A stretch of DNA of 64,000 nucleotides from assembly GCA_964419935.1 (NCBI GenBank), contig CAYQQJ010000018.1, forward strand, positions 12,062-76,061, given 5' to 3'. Each line of letters begins with the position of its first letter. Within the stretch, counting starts at the first letter, position 1. Source of the DNA: CAYQQJ01 sp964419935 (GTDB taxonomy: Bacteria; Pseudomonadota; Gammaproteobacteria; Pseudomonadales; Cellvibrionaceae). The translations under genes were made by a program, and so were the position numbers. Shown here one piece after another: positions 33,016-44,766 of the stretch. The notes below the pieces were generated by a model that saw nothing but the letters and a program-made list of their open reading frames with translations, was not told the origin of the DNA and did no database searches.

Positions 33016-33645
33016 ATGTCTGACGAGGAAGAATCGGGAGCGTCACCTGAGGCTGACCTGACAGAGCCTTGTACGGGAGAGGCCGCTGAGCCCGCAGCGG
33101 GGCATTTTGCTGCCGGTGCGAGACTGCAATCGGTGCGCCTGGCGCGTGGTTTGAGCCAGCGTGAGCTTGCCCGGCGCGCTGGGGTGACCAATGGCAGTCT
33201 GTCGCTGATAGAGCAGGGCAAGGTCAGCCCGTCTTTGGGGTCCCTGGAGAAGATCTTGAGCGCAATTCCCATGTCTCTACCCGAATTTTTTGCTGAATCA
33301 TCGCCCATTCCGGTGGTACATCCAGCGTCGGAATGGGTGCTGGTGAGCCAGGGCCTCGCGCGCAAGCGTGTTATGCCTTTGCAGCACGTCACAGATCGCG
33401 CATGTTATTTGGTTGAGTGCGAGCTTCCCCCCGGCAGTCAGGAAACCACCAGCGCAATATTGGGTCGAAACGGTTTGGCGGCGGGTGTCGTTATTGATGG
33501 GGCGTTGGAAATGCGGCTTGATGACGTTTGCCATAGGTTGGAGACAGGGGACGGTTTTCAGTTTGCTGGCCCGCGAGATCAGCATTTGGTCAACACCCAC
33601 GAGCGGGCATGCCGCCTTGTATTGTTTATTCAGGCTGCGCAATAA
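33016..33645 (+). CDS. XRE-family regulator with C-terminal cupin domain
   Basis: 209 residues. After an acidic, poorly conserved N-terminus (1-32), a Cro/C1-type helix-turn-helix lies at about 35-90 (LARGLSQRELARRAGVTNGSLSLIEQGKVSPSL). A cupin sensor domain at about 120-205 (GVVIDGALEMRLDDVCHRLETGDGFQF) follows. This is the architecture of PuuR-like repressors of small-molecule catabolism. Here it is co-directional with fabY at 21 nt and 213 nt before fadB, so a role in fatty-acid or acyl-CoA-linked control is a reasonable guess. Its ligand and sites are unknown. Confidence 0.88.
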   Translation: MSDEEESGASPEADLTEPCTGEAAEPAAGHFAAGARLQSVRLARGLSQRELARRAGVTNGSLSLIEQGKVSPSLGSLEKILSAIPMSLPEFFAESSPIPVVHPASEWVLVSQGLARKRVMPLQHVTDRACYLVECELPPGSQETTSAILGRNGLAAGVVIDGALEMRLDDVCHRLETGDGFQFAGPRDQHLVNTHERACRLVLFIQAAQ

Positions 33646-33750
33646 GACGTTGCGACGGCTCTGGCTGTATCCCGATCGGCCAGGGAGCACCGTCGGTCGC
33701 AGCCGTTCTCTGGTGGGATTGTCAGCGCCCGGCAATTGTGCATAATAATC

Positions 33751-33774
33751 AAATTCAAACGCTTGTTTGAATTT
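33751..33774. promoter_or_regulatory. PsrA-like operator upstream of fadBA
   Basis: Perfect 10-bp inverted repeat, arms AAATTCAAAC and GTTTGAATTT around GCTT. It fits the PsrA core (C/G)AAAC-(2-4)-GTTT(G/C) of TetR-type long-chain fatty acid sensors. It lies 85-108 bp upstream of the fadB start. Confidence 0.75.
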
Positions 33775-33858
33775 TCCTGCTGCGGTTTCATGCAAGGATC
33801 AGAATCACCTGGTGGCGCTGCTTTCCGGCCACGATACTCATCGGAAGACGAGGTAAGT

Positions 33859-36051
33859 ATGATATTCGAAGGTAGTGCCATCCAAGTCAGGCCACTCGAA
33901 GGCGGTATTGCCGAACTGCAGTTTGATCTGCAGGGTGAGTCGGTAAACAAATTCAATAGGGTCATGATGACCGAGCTCAAGCAGGCCTTGCAGGCGATCG
34001 AAAAGGCGGACATCACCGGCCTACTTGTTACCAGCGGAAAGGACGTTTTTATCGTCGGTGCCGACGTGACCGAGTTCGGACCCACATTCGCCCAAGGGGC
34101 TGAAGCCATCGCCCAACATCTGGGCGAAACAAGCCGCTGTTTCACGCAGCTGGAAGAATTGAAAGTGCCGACTGTGGTCGCCATCAATGGTTTTGCCCTT
34201 GGCGGAGGGCTTGAATTCTGCCTGGCGTGTGATTATCGCATTGCCAGTACGGCCGCCAAGGTCGGTTTGCCGGAAACGAAACTGGGACTGATTCCCGGTT
34301 GGGGTGGTACAGTGCGCCTGCCCCGCATCGCGGGCCTGGATACGGCGATCGAGTGGATTGCCAGCGGTAAGGAGCACGCCGCCGACGTTGCAATGACTGC
34401 TGGCGTGGTCGACGGCGTGGTGGAGCCGGAAAACCTGCACGCCGCCGCCCTTACGACACTGCAGCGATTGCAGGATGGCCGCCTTGAATACCAGTCCCGC
34501 CGCGTACAAAAGCGCGCCCCTTTATCTCACAATGATATTGAAAATCTGCTGGCATTCGAAAGCTCCAAGGCATTCGTTGGCGCACAGGCTGGTCGCAATT
34601 ATCCGGCACCGGTCAGTGCCATCAAGGCCATGCAGGAAGCGGCAAAGTTTGAACGGGACCAGGCCCTCGAGGTGGAGTCAGCGACTTTCGTCAAGTTGGC
34701 CCAGACTGACGCGGCGCAGGCGCTGGTCGGCCTGTTTGTCAGCGACCAGCTGTTGAGCAAAAAAGCCCGCAAGCTGGAAAAGCAGTCGGACAAGAAAGTG
34801 AGCCGCGCAGCGGTGCTGGGTGCCGGCATCATGGGTGGAGGTATTGCCTACCAATCCGCCCTCAAAGGTGTCCCCATCAAGATGAAGGACATCGCGCAAC
34901 AGGGGATTGATCTGGGGCTGAATGAAGCCGCCAAACATTTCGCCAAACGGGTTGAGCGCGGTCGCATGACAACTTTGGATATGGCCACTGCACTCAACCG
35001 AATAGAGCCGACACTGAGTTACGACGGATTTGATGCTGTTGATCTGGTCGTTGAAGCGGTTGTAGAAAATCCCAAGGTCAAGCAAAGCGTGCTGACGGAA
35101 GTGGAAAAACAGGTGAGTAATGATGCCGCTCTTTGTACCAACACCTCAACCATATCCGTTGACCGTCTGGCCGAATCACTGCAGCGCCCCGAAAACTTTT
35201 GCGGCATGCATTTTTTCAATCCCGTGCACGCCATGCCACTGGTAGAAGTGATCCGTGGTGGCAAAACATCGGACCAGGCGGTGGCGCGCACAGTCGCCTA
35301 TGCCAACGCGCTGGGCAAAAAGCCCGTGGTGGTACGGGATTGCCCGGGGTTCCTGGTTAATCGCGTTCTCTTCCCTTATTTCGCCGGTTTTTCCATGTTG
35401 GTGCGGGATGGGGCGGATTTTCAGCAGGTCGACAAGGTGATGGAGCGCTGGGGCTGGCCGATGGGGCCGGCCTATTTGCTGGACGTGGTCGGGATAGATA
35501 CCGGTGTGCATGCCGAAGCAGTCATGGCTGAAGGTTTTCCGGATCGAATGAGTAAGACTTTCAAGGCGGCCACTGACGTCATGTTCGATGCGGGCCGCTA
35601 CGGGCAAAAGAACAATCAGGGCTTTTACAAGTACGAACTCGACAAGAAGGGCAAGCAGGTCAAAGTGCCTGTCGATGAATCTTATGAACTGCTCAAGCCA
35701 CACGTTGCCGAGCGCCGGGAATATTCTGATGAGGATATCGTGGCCCGCCTGATGGTACCCATGGCCACCGAATTGGCGCGCTGCCTAGAGGAAGGCATAG
35801 TGGCCAGCGCGGCAGAAGCCGATATGGCCTTGATCTATGGGCTCGGCTTCCCCCCATTCCGGGGCGGTCTGTTTCGCTGGATCGATGCCATTGGCATAAA
35901 AGAATTCATCAACATGGCCGATCGGTTCGCGGAGCTGGGCGCTTTATACAGCCCGCCAGAAGGCATGAGAGCCAAGGCCGCCGAGAGTTCCACATACTAT
36001 ACCGCTTACGATATGCGCCACGACGCCACTGGCGAAAGGGAGAACAGATAA
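33859..36051 (+). CDS. fadB: fatty acid oxidation complex alpha subunit
   Basis: Multifunctional beta-oxidation enzyme (enoyl-CoA hydratase, isomerase, 3-hydroxyacyl-CoA dehydrogenase, 3-hydroxybutyryl-CoA epimerase). 730 residues from the ATG giving MIFEGSAIQV, with GAGGT upstream; E. coli FadB has 729 and begins similarly. The frame is open further upstream, through the PsrA-like operator, but that part is not coding. The hydratase/isomerase domain (about 1-190, FALGGGLEFCLACDYRI) and the dehydrogenase domain (about 310-620, VLGAGIMGGGIAYQSA, GMHFFNPVHAMPLVE) are intact. fadA starts on its stop codon (TAATG). Confidence 0.96.
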   Translation: MIFEGSAIQVRPLEGGIAELQFDLQGESVNKFNRVMMTELKQALQAIEKADITGLLVTSGKDVFIVGADVTEFGPTFAQGAEAIAQHLGETSRCFTQLEELKVPTVVAINGFALGGGLEFCLACDYRIASTAAKVGLPETKLGLIPGWGGTVRLPRIAGLDTAIEWIASGKEHAADVAMTAGVVDGVVEPENLHAAALTTLQRLQDGRLEYQSRRVQKRAPLSHNDIENLLAFESSKAFVGAQAGRNYPAPVSAIKAMQEAAKFERDQALEVESATFVKLAQTDAAQALVGLFVSDQLLSKKARKLEKQSDKKVSRAAVLGAGIMGGGIAYQSALKGVPIKMKDIAQQGIDLGLNEAAKHFAKRVERGRMTTLDMATALNRIEPTLSYDGFDAVDLVVEAVVENPKVKQSVLTEVEKQVSNDAALCTNTSTISVDRLAESLQRPENFCGMHFFNPVHAMPLVEVIRGGKTSDQAVARTVAYANALGKKPVVVRDCPGFLVNRVLFPYFAGFSMLVRDGADFQQVDKVMERWGWPMGPAYLLDVVGIDTGVHAEAVMAEGFPDRMSKTFKAATDVMFDAGRYGQKNNQGFYKYELDKKGKQVKVPVDESYELLKPHVAERREYSDEDIVARLMVPMATELARCLEEGIVASAAEADMALIYGLGFPPFRGGLFRWIDAIGIKEFINMADRFAELGALYSPPEGMRAKAAESSTYYTAYDMRHDATGERENR

Positions 36052-37229
36052 TGAGCTTGAACCCGAGAGATGTGGTGATTGTCGATTACGCCCGCAGCCC
36101 CATGGGGCGTTCCAAAAACGGATGCTTCCGCCATGTTCGCGCGGACGACATGAGCGCCGCGCTGATAAACGGTCTATTGGCCCGAAATTCGGCGCTTGAC
36201 CCTGCAGAGATCGATGATGTTATCTGGGGCTGCGTCATGCAGCGGGACGAGCAGGGTTTTAACCTCGCGCGCAACGTCGTGCTGCGAGCGGGCTTGCCGC
36301 ACACGGTTCCGGCCCAAACCGTCAACCGTTTGTGCGGCTCGTCGATGTCTGCCATGCACACCGCAGCAGCCAATATTCAGGCGGGCTTTGGTGATATTTA
36401 TTTGGTCGGTGGCGTCGAGCATATGGGCCACATCGACATGAACGAGAACCAGAATCCCAATCCCAAACTCGGCTTGTCCGTGGCCAAAGCTGCGGGCTCC
36501 ATGGGTTTGACGGCCGAATACCTGGCGCTTTTGCACGGTATTGGTCGCGAGCAGATGGACCAGTTTGGCGCGCGCTCACACCAGCGTGCAGCCAAGGCGC
36601 GAGCCGAGGGCAAGTTCGCCCGAGAAATAATTGCCATCGAAGGCCACGACGAACAGGGTGCTCCCGTACTGATTCGTGATGACGAAACCATTCGTCCGGA
36701 AACGACGGCTGAAGTGCTCGCAACCCTCAAGCCGGCGTTCAACCCGAAAGGCGGCACAGTGACGGCGGGAACCTCATCCCAGATTACCGACGGCGCATCA
36801 TCCATGCTGATCATGTCGGCCGAGCGGGCACAAGCGCTGGGCTTCCAGCCTATCGCACGCATTATTTCTGTCGCGGTCGCCGGTGTTGATCCATCCATTA
36901 TGGGCTATGGGCCGGTGCCTTCCACTCAGAAGGCGCTCAAACGGGCTAACCTGACCATGGAAGACATTGACCGAGTAGAACTCAATGAAGCCTTTGCCGC
37001 CCAGGCCTTGCCAGTACTGAAGGACTTGAACTTGTTGGATGTTATGGACGAGAAGGTGAATCTGTATGGTGGCGCCATTGCCCTGGGTCACCCCTTCGGA
37101 TGCTCTGGAACGCGCATCAGCGGCACCTTGCTTTCCGTAATGCAGGATTCAGATGCCACATTGGGTGTAGCCACCATGTGTATCGGACTGGGGCAGGGTA
37201 TCACTACTATTGTTGAGCGCCTGAATTAG
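36051..37229 (+). CDS. fadA: 3-ketoacyl-CoA thiolase (fatty acid oxidation complex beta subunit)
   Basis: Cleaves 3-ketoacyl-CoA to acetyl-CoA and a shortened acyl-CoA. 392 residues. The thiolase nucleophile cysteine is in NRLCGSSMSAMHTA near residue 92, the GGVEHMGHI region follows, and the C-terminal VNLYGGAIALGHPFGCSGTRI and TMCIGLGQGI hold the His and second Cys. Start overlaps the fadB stop by one base, giving strict translational coupling and equal subunits of the alpha2-beta2 complex. A GC hairpin (TGGATGGCC/GGCCATCCA, 37271-37299) follows without a T run. Confidence 0.96.
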   Translation: MSLNPRDVVIVDYARSPMGRSKNGCFRHVRADDMSAALINGLLARNSALDPAEIDDVIWGCVMQRDEQGFNLARNVVLRAGLPHTVPAQTVNRLCGSSMSAMHTAAANIQAGFGDIYLVGGVEHMGHIDMNENQNPNPKLGLSVAKAAGSMGLTAEYLALLHGIGREQMDQFGARSHQRAAKARAEGKFAREIIAIEGHDEQGAPVLIRDDETIRPETTAEVLATLKPAFNPKGGTVTAGTSSQITDGASSMLIMSAERAQALGFQPIARIISVAVAGVDPSIMGYGPVPSTQKALKRANLTMEDIDRVELNEAFAAQALPVLKDLNLLDVMDEKVNLYGGAIALGHPFGCSGTRISGTLLSVMQDSDATLGVATMCIGLGQGITTIVERLN

Positions 37230-37341
37230 AGTGTGAACAGGCCTTGTGGAACCAGTTCGCAACGAGCGGCTGGATGGCCTCTGGATCCGGGGCCATCCAT
37301 AACTGGAACCCAATGTTTGACACGCGAGACAGACAGTTTTG

Positions 37342-37370
37342 TTGAACGCACTAGCGGTCTGTGGCACAAT
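37342..37370 (+). promoter_or_regulatory. possible sigma-70 promoter for tRNA-Leu
   Basis: TTGAAC and CACAAT at 17-bp spacing, about 100 nt before the tRNA. The -10 differs from consensus at two positions. Confidence 0.4.
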
Positions 37371-37471
37371 TCCTTCCCCTCACTCAGGTGGGATGCTTAT
37401 ATTTCTTGTTTTTATCAATAAAATCAAAGGGATAACGCATATTTGGCCTGGTGGTTGAAATGCCCGTTCAG

Positions 37472-37556
<85 letters not shown>

Positions 37557-37621
37557 CAAATAGGGCATTAGCGCACCGGATTTGATTTATTGACCTCTCT
37601 ATATTTTTCACGAGGAACATC

Positions 37622-38932
37622 ATGCAGGTTTCAGTCGAGACAACATCGGGCTTAGAACGCCGTTTAACGGTGGGTATTCCCGCTGACGTCATTGATTCAG
37701 AAGTTGAAAAGCGTTTGCAGGAAGCGGCTAAAACCGTTCAGATGAAAGGCTTCCGCAAAGGCAAAGTGCCTGTGAGAGTCGTGAAACAGCGTTACGGAGC
37801 AGGTGTTCGCCAGGAGGTACTGGGCGATGCTATCAATAGGTCTTTTTACGATGCCGTGCGCAAAGAATCCATAACGCCGGCTGGCCAGCCGTCCATCGAG
37901 CCCAAGCAGCTGGAGCCTGGTAAAGACATTGAATTTGTTGCGACATTTGAGGTTTATCCCGAGGTGGAACTCAAAGGTCTGGAAGATATTAGCGTGACGC
38001 GTTACGACGCGGAAATCACAGAAGCCGATATCGACAATATGATTACCGTGTTGCGCAAGAGTCAGTCGACATGGAGTACCGTCGATCGTGCAGTACAGGA
38101 TGGTGATAGGGTTGAAATTGACTTTGTTGGCACCAAAGACGGCGAAGAATTCGAAGGTGGTTCGGCTCAGGATCATAAGCTGATCATTGGCTCGAAAAGC
38201 ATGATTCCGGGCTTCGAAGAGGGTATCGTTGGTATGAAGCCGGGAGAAGAGAAGACTTTGTCTTTGACTTTCCCGGAGGATTATCAGGTTGAAGAGCTGA
38301 AAGGCGCCGCCACTGAATTCAAGGTCACATTGAAAGCCGTGTCCGAACAGCAGTTGCCAGAGCTCGATGAAGAGCTTTTCAAGAAGTTTGGTGTTGAGAC
38401 AGGCGGAATTGAGAAATTTCGCGAAGACGTCCAGTCCAACATGGAAAGCGAAAAAAACAAAGCGGTAAAAAACAAGGTAAAGAGCCAGGTCATGGACGCC
38501 TTGCTGGCAGCCAACCCGGTTGAATTGCCGAAGGCGCTAATCGCGTCGGAAATTGATGCGTTGCGCCGTCAAACTCTGCAGCAATACGGTGGTCTGAGCA
38601 AAGATCTGGATGTCAGTTCATTGTTGCCAGATGAGATGTTCCGCGAACAGGCGGAGAGACGAACAGCGCTTGGATTGTTGATCTCGGAAGTGATCAAACG
38701 TGAAAAGCTGAGTGCCGACAAAGATCGTGTCAAGACCATGATCGAAGATTTGGCTGCGACCTACGAAGAGCCGGAAGCCGTTGTACAGCATTACTACGGT
38801 AACGAGCAGCTCTTGGCAAGTGTTGAGGCGGCCGCACTGGAAGACCAAGTGGTTGATTTTATTCTGGACAAGGCCACAGTGACTGACAAAAAAGTTGGCT
38901 ACGACGAAGCCATCAAGCCCGAACAGAAGTAA
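37622..38932 (+). CDS. tig: trigger factor
   Basis: Ribosome-associated chaperone and peptidyl-prolyl isomerase that meets nascent chains at the exit tunnel. 436 residues. The ribosome-binding N-domain holds the signature GFRKGKVPVRVVKQRYG (about 43-60), close to the conserved GFRxGKxP tail. The FKBP-like domain is at about 155-245 (DRVEIDFVGTKDGEEFEGG), and the C-terminal chaperone arms follow. Ribosome site CGAGGAA. First gene of the tig-clpP-clpX-lon-hupB-ppiD proteostasis cluster. A GC hairpin without T run follows (38941-38967). Confidence 0.97.
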   Translation: MQVSVETTSGLERRLTVGIPADVIDSEVEKRLQEAAKTVQMKGFRKGKVPVRVVKQRYGAGVRQEVLGDAINRSFYDAVRKESITPAGQPSIEPKQLEPGKDIEFVATFEVYPEVELKGLEDISVTRYDAEITEADIDNMITVLRKSQSTWSTVDRAVQDGDRVEIDFVGTKDGEEFEGGSAQDHKLIIGSKSMIPGFEEGIVGMKPGEEKTLSLTFPEDYQVEELKGAATEFKVTLKAVSEQQLPELDEELFKKFGVETGGIEKFREDVQSNMESEKNKAVKNKVKSQVMDALLAANPVELPKALIASEIDALRRQTLQQYGGLSKDLDVSSLLPDEMFREQAERRTALGLLISEVIKREKLSADKDRVKTMIEDLAATYEEPEAVVQHYYGNEQLLASVEAAALEDQVVDFILDKATVTDKKVGYDEAIKPEQK

Positions 38933-39164
38933 CACCGAGAGCCCCGGAACGCAGCTGTGTCCGGGGCGCATCAAGCAACAACAAAGTTTACAACAACAGG
39001 ATTATCTGTTCCCTCCTAATGCGCTAACAGGAGTTGGCATTTCCTCTTGCTCAGGTTAAGCTCTTATTAACAAACACGGCTTAGAGCGACTCAGGCTAGG
39101 CCGAGATGTAAAAAGACATTTTATGTGCCAGTCCCGATCAGCAGTTCAGACGACTTCAGGAAAT

Positions 39165-39815
39165 ATGCTATCTATGTCTAAGTTCGATTTGATGGATTCC
39201 CAGCACGCAACAATTCAGTCTTCCCTGGTTCCCATGGTGGTTGAACAAACTGCTCGTGGTGAAAGGTCCTATGATATCTACTCACGTTTGCTCAAAGAGC
39301 GAGTGATCTTCCTGGTGGGCCAGGTCGAAGACCATATGGCCAATCTGGTGGTGGCTCAGCTACTGTTTCTCGAAGCCGAGAACCCGGATAAGGACATACA
39401 TCTATATATCAACTCACCGGGCGGTTCTGTTACTGCCGGGTTAGCCATTTATGACACCATGCAGTTCGTCAAGCCAGACGTGAGTACCATGTGTATCGGC
39501 CAAGCGGCCAGCATGGGTGCGTTTTTGCTGGCGGCTGGTGCCAAGGGTAAGCGCTATTGCCTGCCCAACGCACGCACCATGATTCACCAACCGTCTGGCG
39601 GAGCCCAGGGCCAGGCGTCGGATATCAGTATTCACGCGGAGGAAATTCTCAAAATCCGTGCAAAACTGAATAATCTGATGGCATCCCACACAGGTCAGTC
39701 AGTCGAGGATGTGGCGCGAGATACCGAAAGAGACCGCTTCATGAGTGCTGACGAATCCAAGAACTACGGCTTGGTGGACGATGTTATCACCAGTCGGACT
39801 GCCATCGACAAATAG
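39165..39815 (+). CDS. clpP: ATP-dependent Clp protease proteolytic subunit
   Basis: Serine protease that forms the 14-mer chamber degrading substrates fed by ClpX. 216 residues from the ATG at 39165, which has AGGA close upstream; the ATG nine nt later (MSKFDLMDS) is an equally good choice at 213 residues, the P. aeruginosa length. An upstream frame opening at 39123 adds unrelated residues. The catalytic Ser116 is in GQAASMGAFLL, the His in MIHQPSGG and the Asp in RDTERDRFMS. The region VGQVEDHMANLVVAQLLFLE is fully conserved. clpX follows after about 300 nt. Confidence 0.96.
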   Translation: MLSMSKFDLMDSQHATIQSSLVPMVVEQTARGERSYDIYSRLLKERVIFLVGQVEDHMANLVVAQLLFLEAENPDKDIHLYINSPGGSVTAGLAIYDTMQFVKPDVSTMCIGQAASMGAFLLAAGAKGKRYCLPNARTMIHQPSGGAQGQASDISIHAEEILKIRAKLNNLMASHTGQSVEDVARDTERDRFMSADESKNYGLVDDVITSRTAIDK

Positions 39816-40114
39816 TACTGGTGGATTATCGCGCGCAGCCGGTACTATGAATGTGTACTACTGTGCGACTTGATATTTTGAACATTAAGAGCGCTCAGGG
39901 ATCTAATCCCGATACATCCAGGAACTAAATCCGGCGCGATAGCCGAGCCGCCTTCGGGTTGCGCTATAGTTAACAGTAGAGTCGGTGTTCTTGAAAGCGA
40001 GCACTGGAATCCAGACATAAGGGTCACCTGAAATGTTGACGCGGGGTTATAGGAGTTTTTCCTCAACCGCCTTAACTTTTCCCGGCCCCCAATACGATAC
40101 GGCGGAGAGGTTTG

Positions 40115-41404
40115 ATGACCGATCATAACGGTGACGGCGACGATAACGGCAAGTTGCTTTACTGTTCCTTTTGCGGCAAAAGCCAGCATGAGGTGCGCAA
40201 GTTAATAGCAGGCCCTTCAGTATTCATCTGTGATGAGTGTGTGGACCTGTGCAACGATATTATTCGCGAGGAAATACAGGAAAGCACAACTGACGGCGGT
40301 GGCGATAAGTTGCCCACCCCGAAAGAGATTTCTGCAACCCTGGATGACTATGTCATCGGCCAGCAGGATGCCAAAAAAGTCCTGGCCGTCGCGGTATACA
40401 ACCACTACAAGCGCTTGCGCTTTGGTAGTCAGAAGAAGTCCAAGGATGAGGTTGAACTCGGTAAGAGCAACATTCTGCTGGTAGGGCCAACGGGTAGTGG
40501 TAAAACATTGCTGGCCGAGACCCTAGCGCGCTTGCTCAATGTCCCTTTCACCATAGCTGATGCTACCACTTTGACGGAAGCCGGCTATGTGGGTGAGGAT
40601 GTCGAGAATATCATCCAGAAGCTGTTGCAGAAGTGCGATTACGATGTCGACAAGGCTCAGCAGGGTATTGTCTACATAGACGAAATCGACAAAATCTCGC
40701 GTAAATCCGACAATCCATCGATTACCCGTGATGTATCGGGTGAGGGCGTCCAGCAAGCGCTGTTGAAGCTCATCGAAGGTACTATTGCATCGGTGCCACC
40801 ACAGGGTGGGCGCAAACATCCGCAGCAGGAATTTCTTCAGGTCGATACCGGCAATATCCTGTTTATCTGTGGCGGTGCCTTTGCTGGGCTGGATAAAGTG
40901 ATACGGGATCGCTCTGAAAAGGGCGGCATAGGATTCAGCGCCGAAGTCAAGAGTAAAGATCGCAACAGGAATTTTGGACAGACCTTGAAAGACCTGGAGC
41001 CGGAAGATCTCGTGCGTTACGGCTTGATTCCTGAATTTGTCGGGCGCCTCCCGGTGATTGCCACTTTGGAAGAGTTGGATAAAGTGGCACTTGTAAAAAT
41101 TCTTAAAGAACCAAAGAATTCGTTGGTCAAACAGTACAGCAAGCTCTTCGAAATGGAGAACGTCGAAGTGGATTTCCGTGATGATGCGCTCGAAGCCGTG
41201 GCATCCAAAGCGATGGAGCGTAAGATAGGTGCTCGAGGACTGCGTTCGATCATGGAGTCTGTGTTGCTCGATACCATGTATCGTCTACCCTCGGAAGAGA
41301 ACGTCGCCAAAGTAGTCGTTGACGAGTCAGTTATCAATGGTGAATCGGCGCCTCTCCTGGTGTATGAAAATGCGGAAACAGCGAAGGCTGTTCCAGATGA
41401 CTAA
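40115..41404 (+). CDS. clpX: ATP-dependent Clp protease ATP-binding subunit
   Basis: AAA+ unfoldase that recognises tagged proteins and threads them into ClpP. 429 residues. The frame also opens at a TTG one codon earlier, but the ATG has the better GGAGAGG spacing. The N-terminal zinc domain has CSFCGKSQ and CDECVDLC. Walker A is GPTGSGKT near residue 123, the pore loop GYVG and Walker B VYIDEID follow, with sensor 2 in the GARGLR helix near the end. The gap of about 300 nt after clpP (only small hairpins visible) suggests its own promoter. A terminator follows. Confidence 0.97.
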   Translation: MTDHNGDGDDNGKLLYCSFCGKSQHEVRKLIAGPSVFICDECVDLCNDIIREEIQESTTDGGGDKLPTPKEISATLDDYVIGQQDAKKVLAVAVYNHYKRLRFGSQKKSKDEVELGKSNILLVGPTGSGKTLLAETLARLLNVPFTIADATTLTEAGYVGEDVENIIQKLLQKCDYDVDKAQQGIVYIDEIDKISRKSDNPSITRDVSGEGVQQALLKLIEGTIASVPPQGGRKHPQQEFLQVDTGNILFICGGAFAGLDKVIRDRSEKGGIGFSAEVKSKDRNRNFGQTLKDLEPEDLVRYGLIPEFVGRLPVIATLEELDKVALVKILKEPKNSLVKQYSKLFEMENVEVDFRDDALEAVASKAMERKIGARGLRSIMESVLLDTMYRLPSEENVAKVVVDESVINGESAPLLVYENAETAKAVPDD

Positions 41405-41420
41405 CCAAGCAAAGACTAAA

Positions 41421-41444
41421 AAGGGCTCATCAGAGCCCTTTTTT
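41421..41444 (+). terminator. intrinsic terminator of clpX
   Basis: AAGGGCTC and GAGCCCTT around ATCA, then a T run. It separates clpX from lon. Confidence 0.9.
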
Positions 41445-41487
41445 GTCTTTAGAGTTCAGTGGCACAATTTGTGATTGGTAAAATTGA

Positions 41488-41514
41488 CTTGTAATTAATC
41501 CAGTAGCCCCAACT
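41488..41514 (+). promoter_or_regulatory. probable sigma-32 promoter of lon
   Basis: CTTGTAA and CCCCAACT at 12-bp spacing resemble the RpoH consensus (CTTGAAA / CCCCATNT). It lies 65 nt before the lon ATG, after the clpX terminator. lon is a heat-shock gene in E. coli. Confidence 0.55.
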
Positions 41515-41578
41515 GTAAGTAGAAGTCGCAATTTACCCAAGCTGCCGCCCGGCAGAAGACAGAGGCTGTTTAATAGAC

Positions 41579-43993
<2,415 letters not shown>

Positions 43994-44241
43994 TGAGTGA
44001 GCATAAGTTGGGCACTGGCGGGGCGGAAAGCGGCCATTCTGGTTGTTTTTCGAGCATTTAGTCGCATCTGTCGTAATTGTTTCACTTCTTCCTTGACCGC
44101 TCATTTGCCAGTTGGTATAAATCGCAATCGTTGTCGTTTTAGAGACGCTGGGCGCAGTGGTGGTCAAGAGTGCCGGTACATGATGACAGATGGTCTTTAA
44201 AGTAATTCAATTGTTATAGTCCATAATAAGAGGGGTTCAAA

Positions 44242-44514
44242 GTGAATAAATCAGAGCTGATCGAAGCTATTGCCGCATCTGCAGATATTTCAAAGGCAGC
44301 CGCTGGCCGTGCATTGGATGCAGTTACCGATTCCATTGCAGATGCGCTTAAAAATGGCGATCAGGTGGCATTGGTAGGCTTTGGTACGTTTGTAGTGAAG
44401 GAACGTGCTGCTCGCACTGGTCGCAACCCACAAACGGGTGCGCCAATTGAGATCGCAGCTGCAAAAATACCAAGCTTCAAAGCCGGTAAGGCGCTGAAAG
44501 ACGCGGTAAATTAA
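44242..44514 (+). CDS. hupB: DNA-binding protein HU-beta
   Basis: Nucleoid protein that binds DNA without strong sequence preference. 90 residues, exact family length. The N-terminal helix MNKSELIEAIAASADISK, the arm GRNPQTGAPIEI with the intercalating proline, and the C-terminal FKAGKALKDAVN are typical. Start is GTG with AGAGGGG ribosome site. The lon-hupB-ppiD order is conserved. The 248-nt gap before it probably contains its own promoter (a TATAGT box lies near 44214), in keeping with its much higher expression than lon. Confidence 0.97.
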   Translation: MNKSELIEAIAASADISKAAAGRALDAVTDSIADALKNGDQVALVGFGTFVVKERAARTGRNPQTGAPIEIAAAKIPSFKAGKALKDAVN

Positions 44515-44685
44515 TTTAGCCGCTTCTCGATATGGCGCTATTGTTCAGAATACTTGTGTTCATTGAAGCTTCAGATAATCCGCGGGTTACCTGAAGCAAG
44601 TCTTCAGTAACCTTTGGGTTGTTAATAGCGAAGACGTCATTCTCCACGTTCATTATTATAATCTGAACCAACAATAGCATCAGAT

Positions 44686-44714
44686 AAAGGGCGCACTAAG
44701 TATGCGCCTTTTTT
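44686..44714 (+). terminator. intrinsic terminator of hupB
   Basis: AAAGG(G)CGCA pairs with TGCGCCTTT across CTAAGTA, followed by T residues. Confidence 0.85.
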
Positions 44715-44766
44715 ATGAGCCTTTTACTGAAGGCTTTTAACAAGTTCGATCATCCCGAGGTAAACC

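Noticed and set aside
37271..37299. Intrinsic terminator after fadA
   Set aside because: The stem is good (TGGATGGCC/GGCCATCCA) but no T run follows, so I did not call it a terminator.
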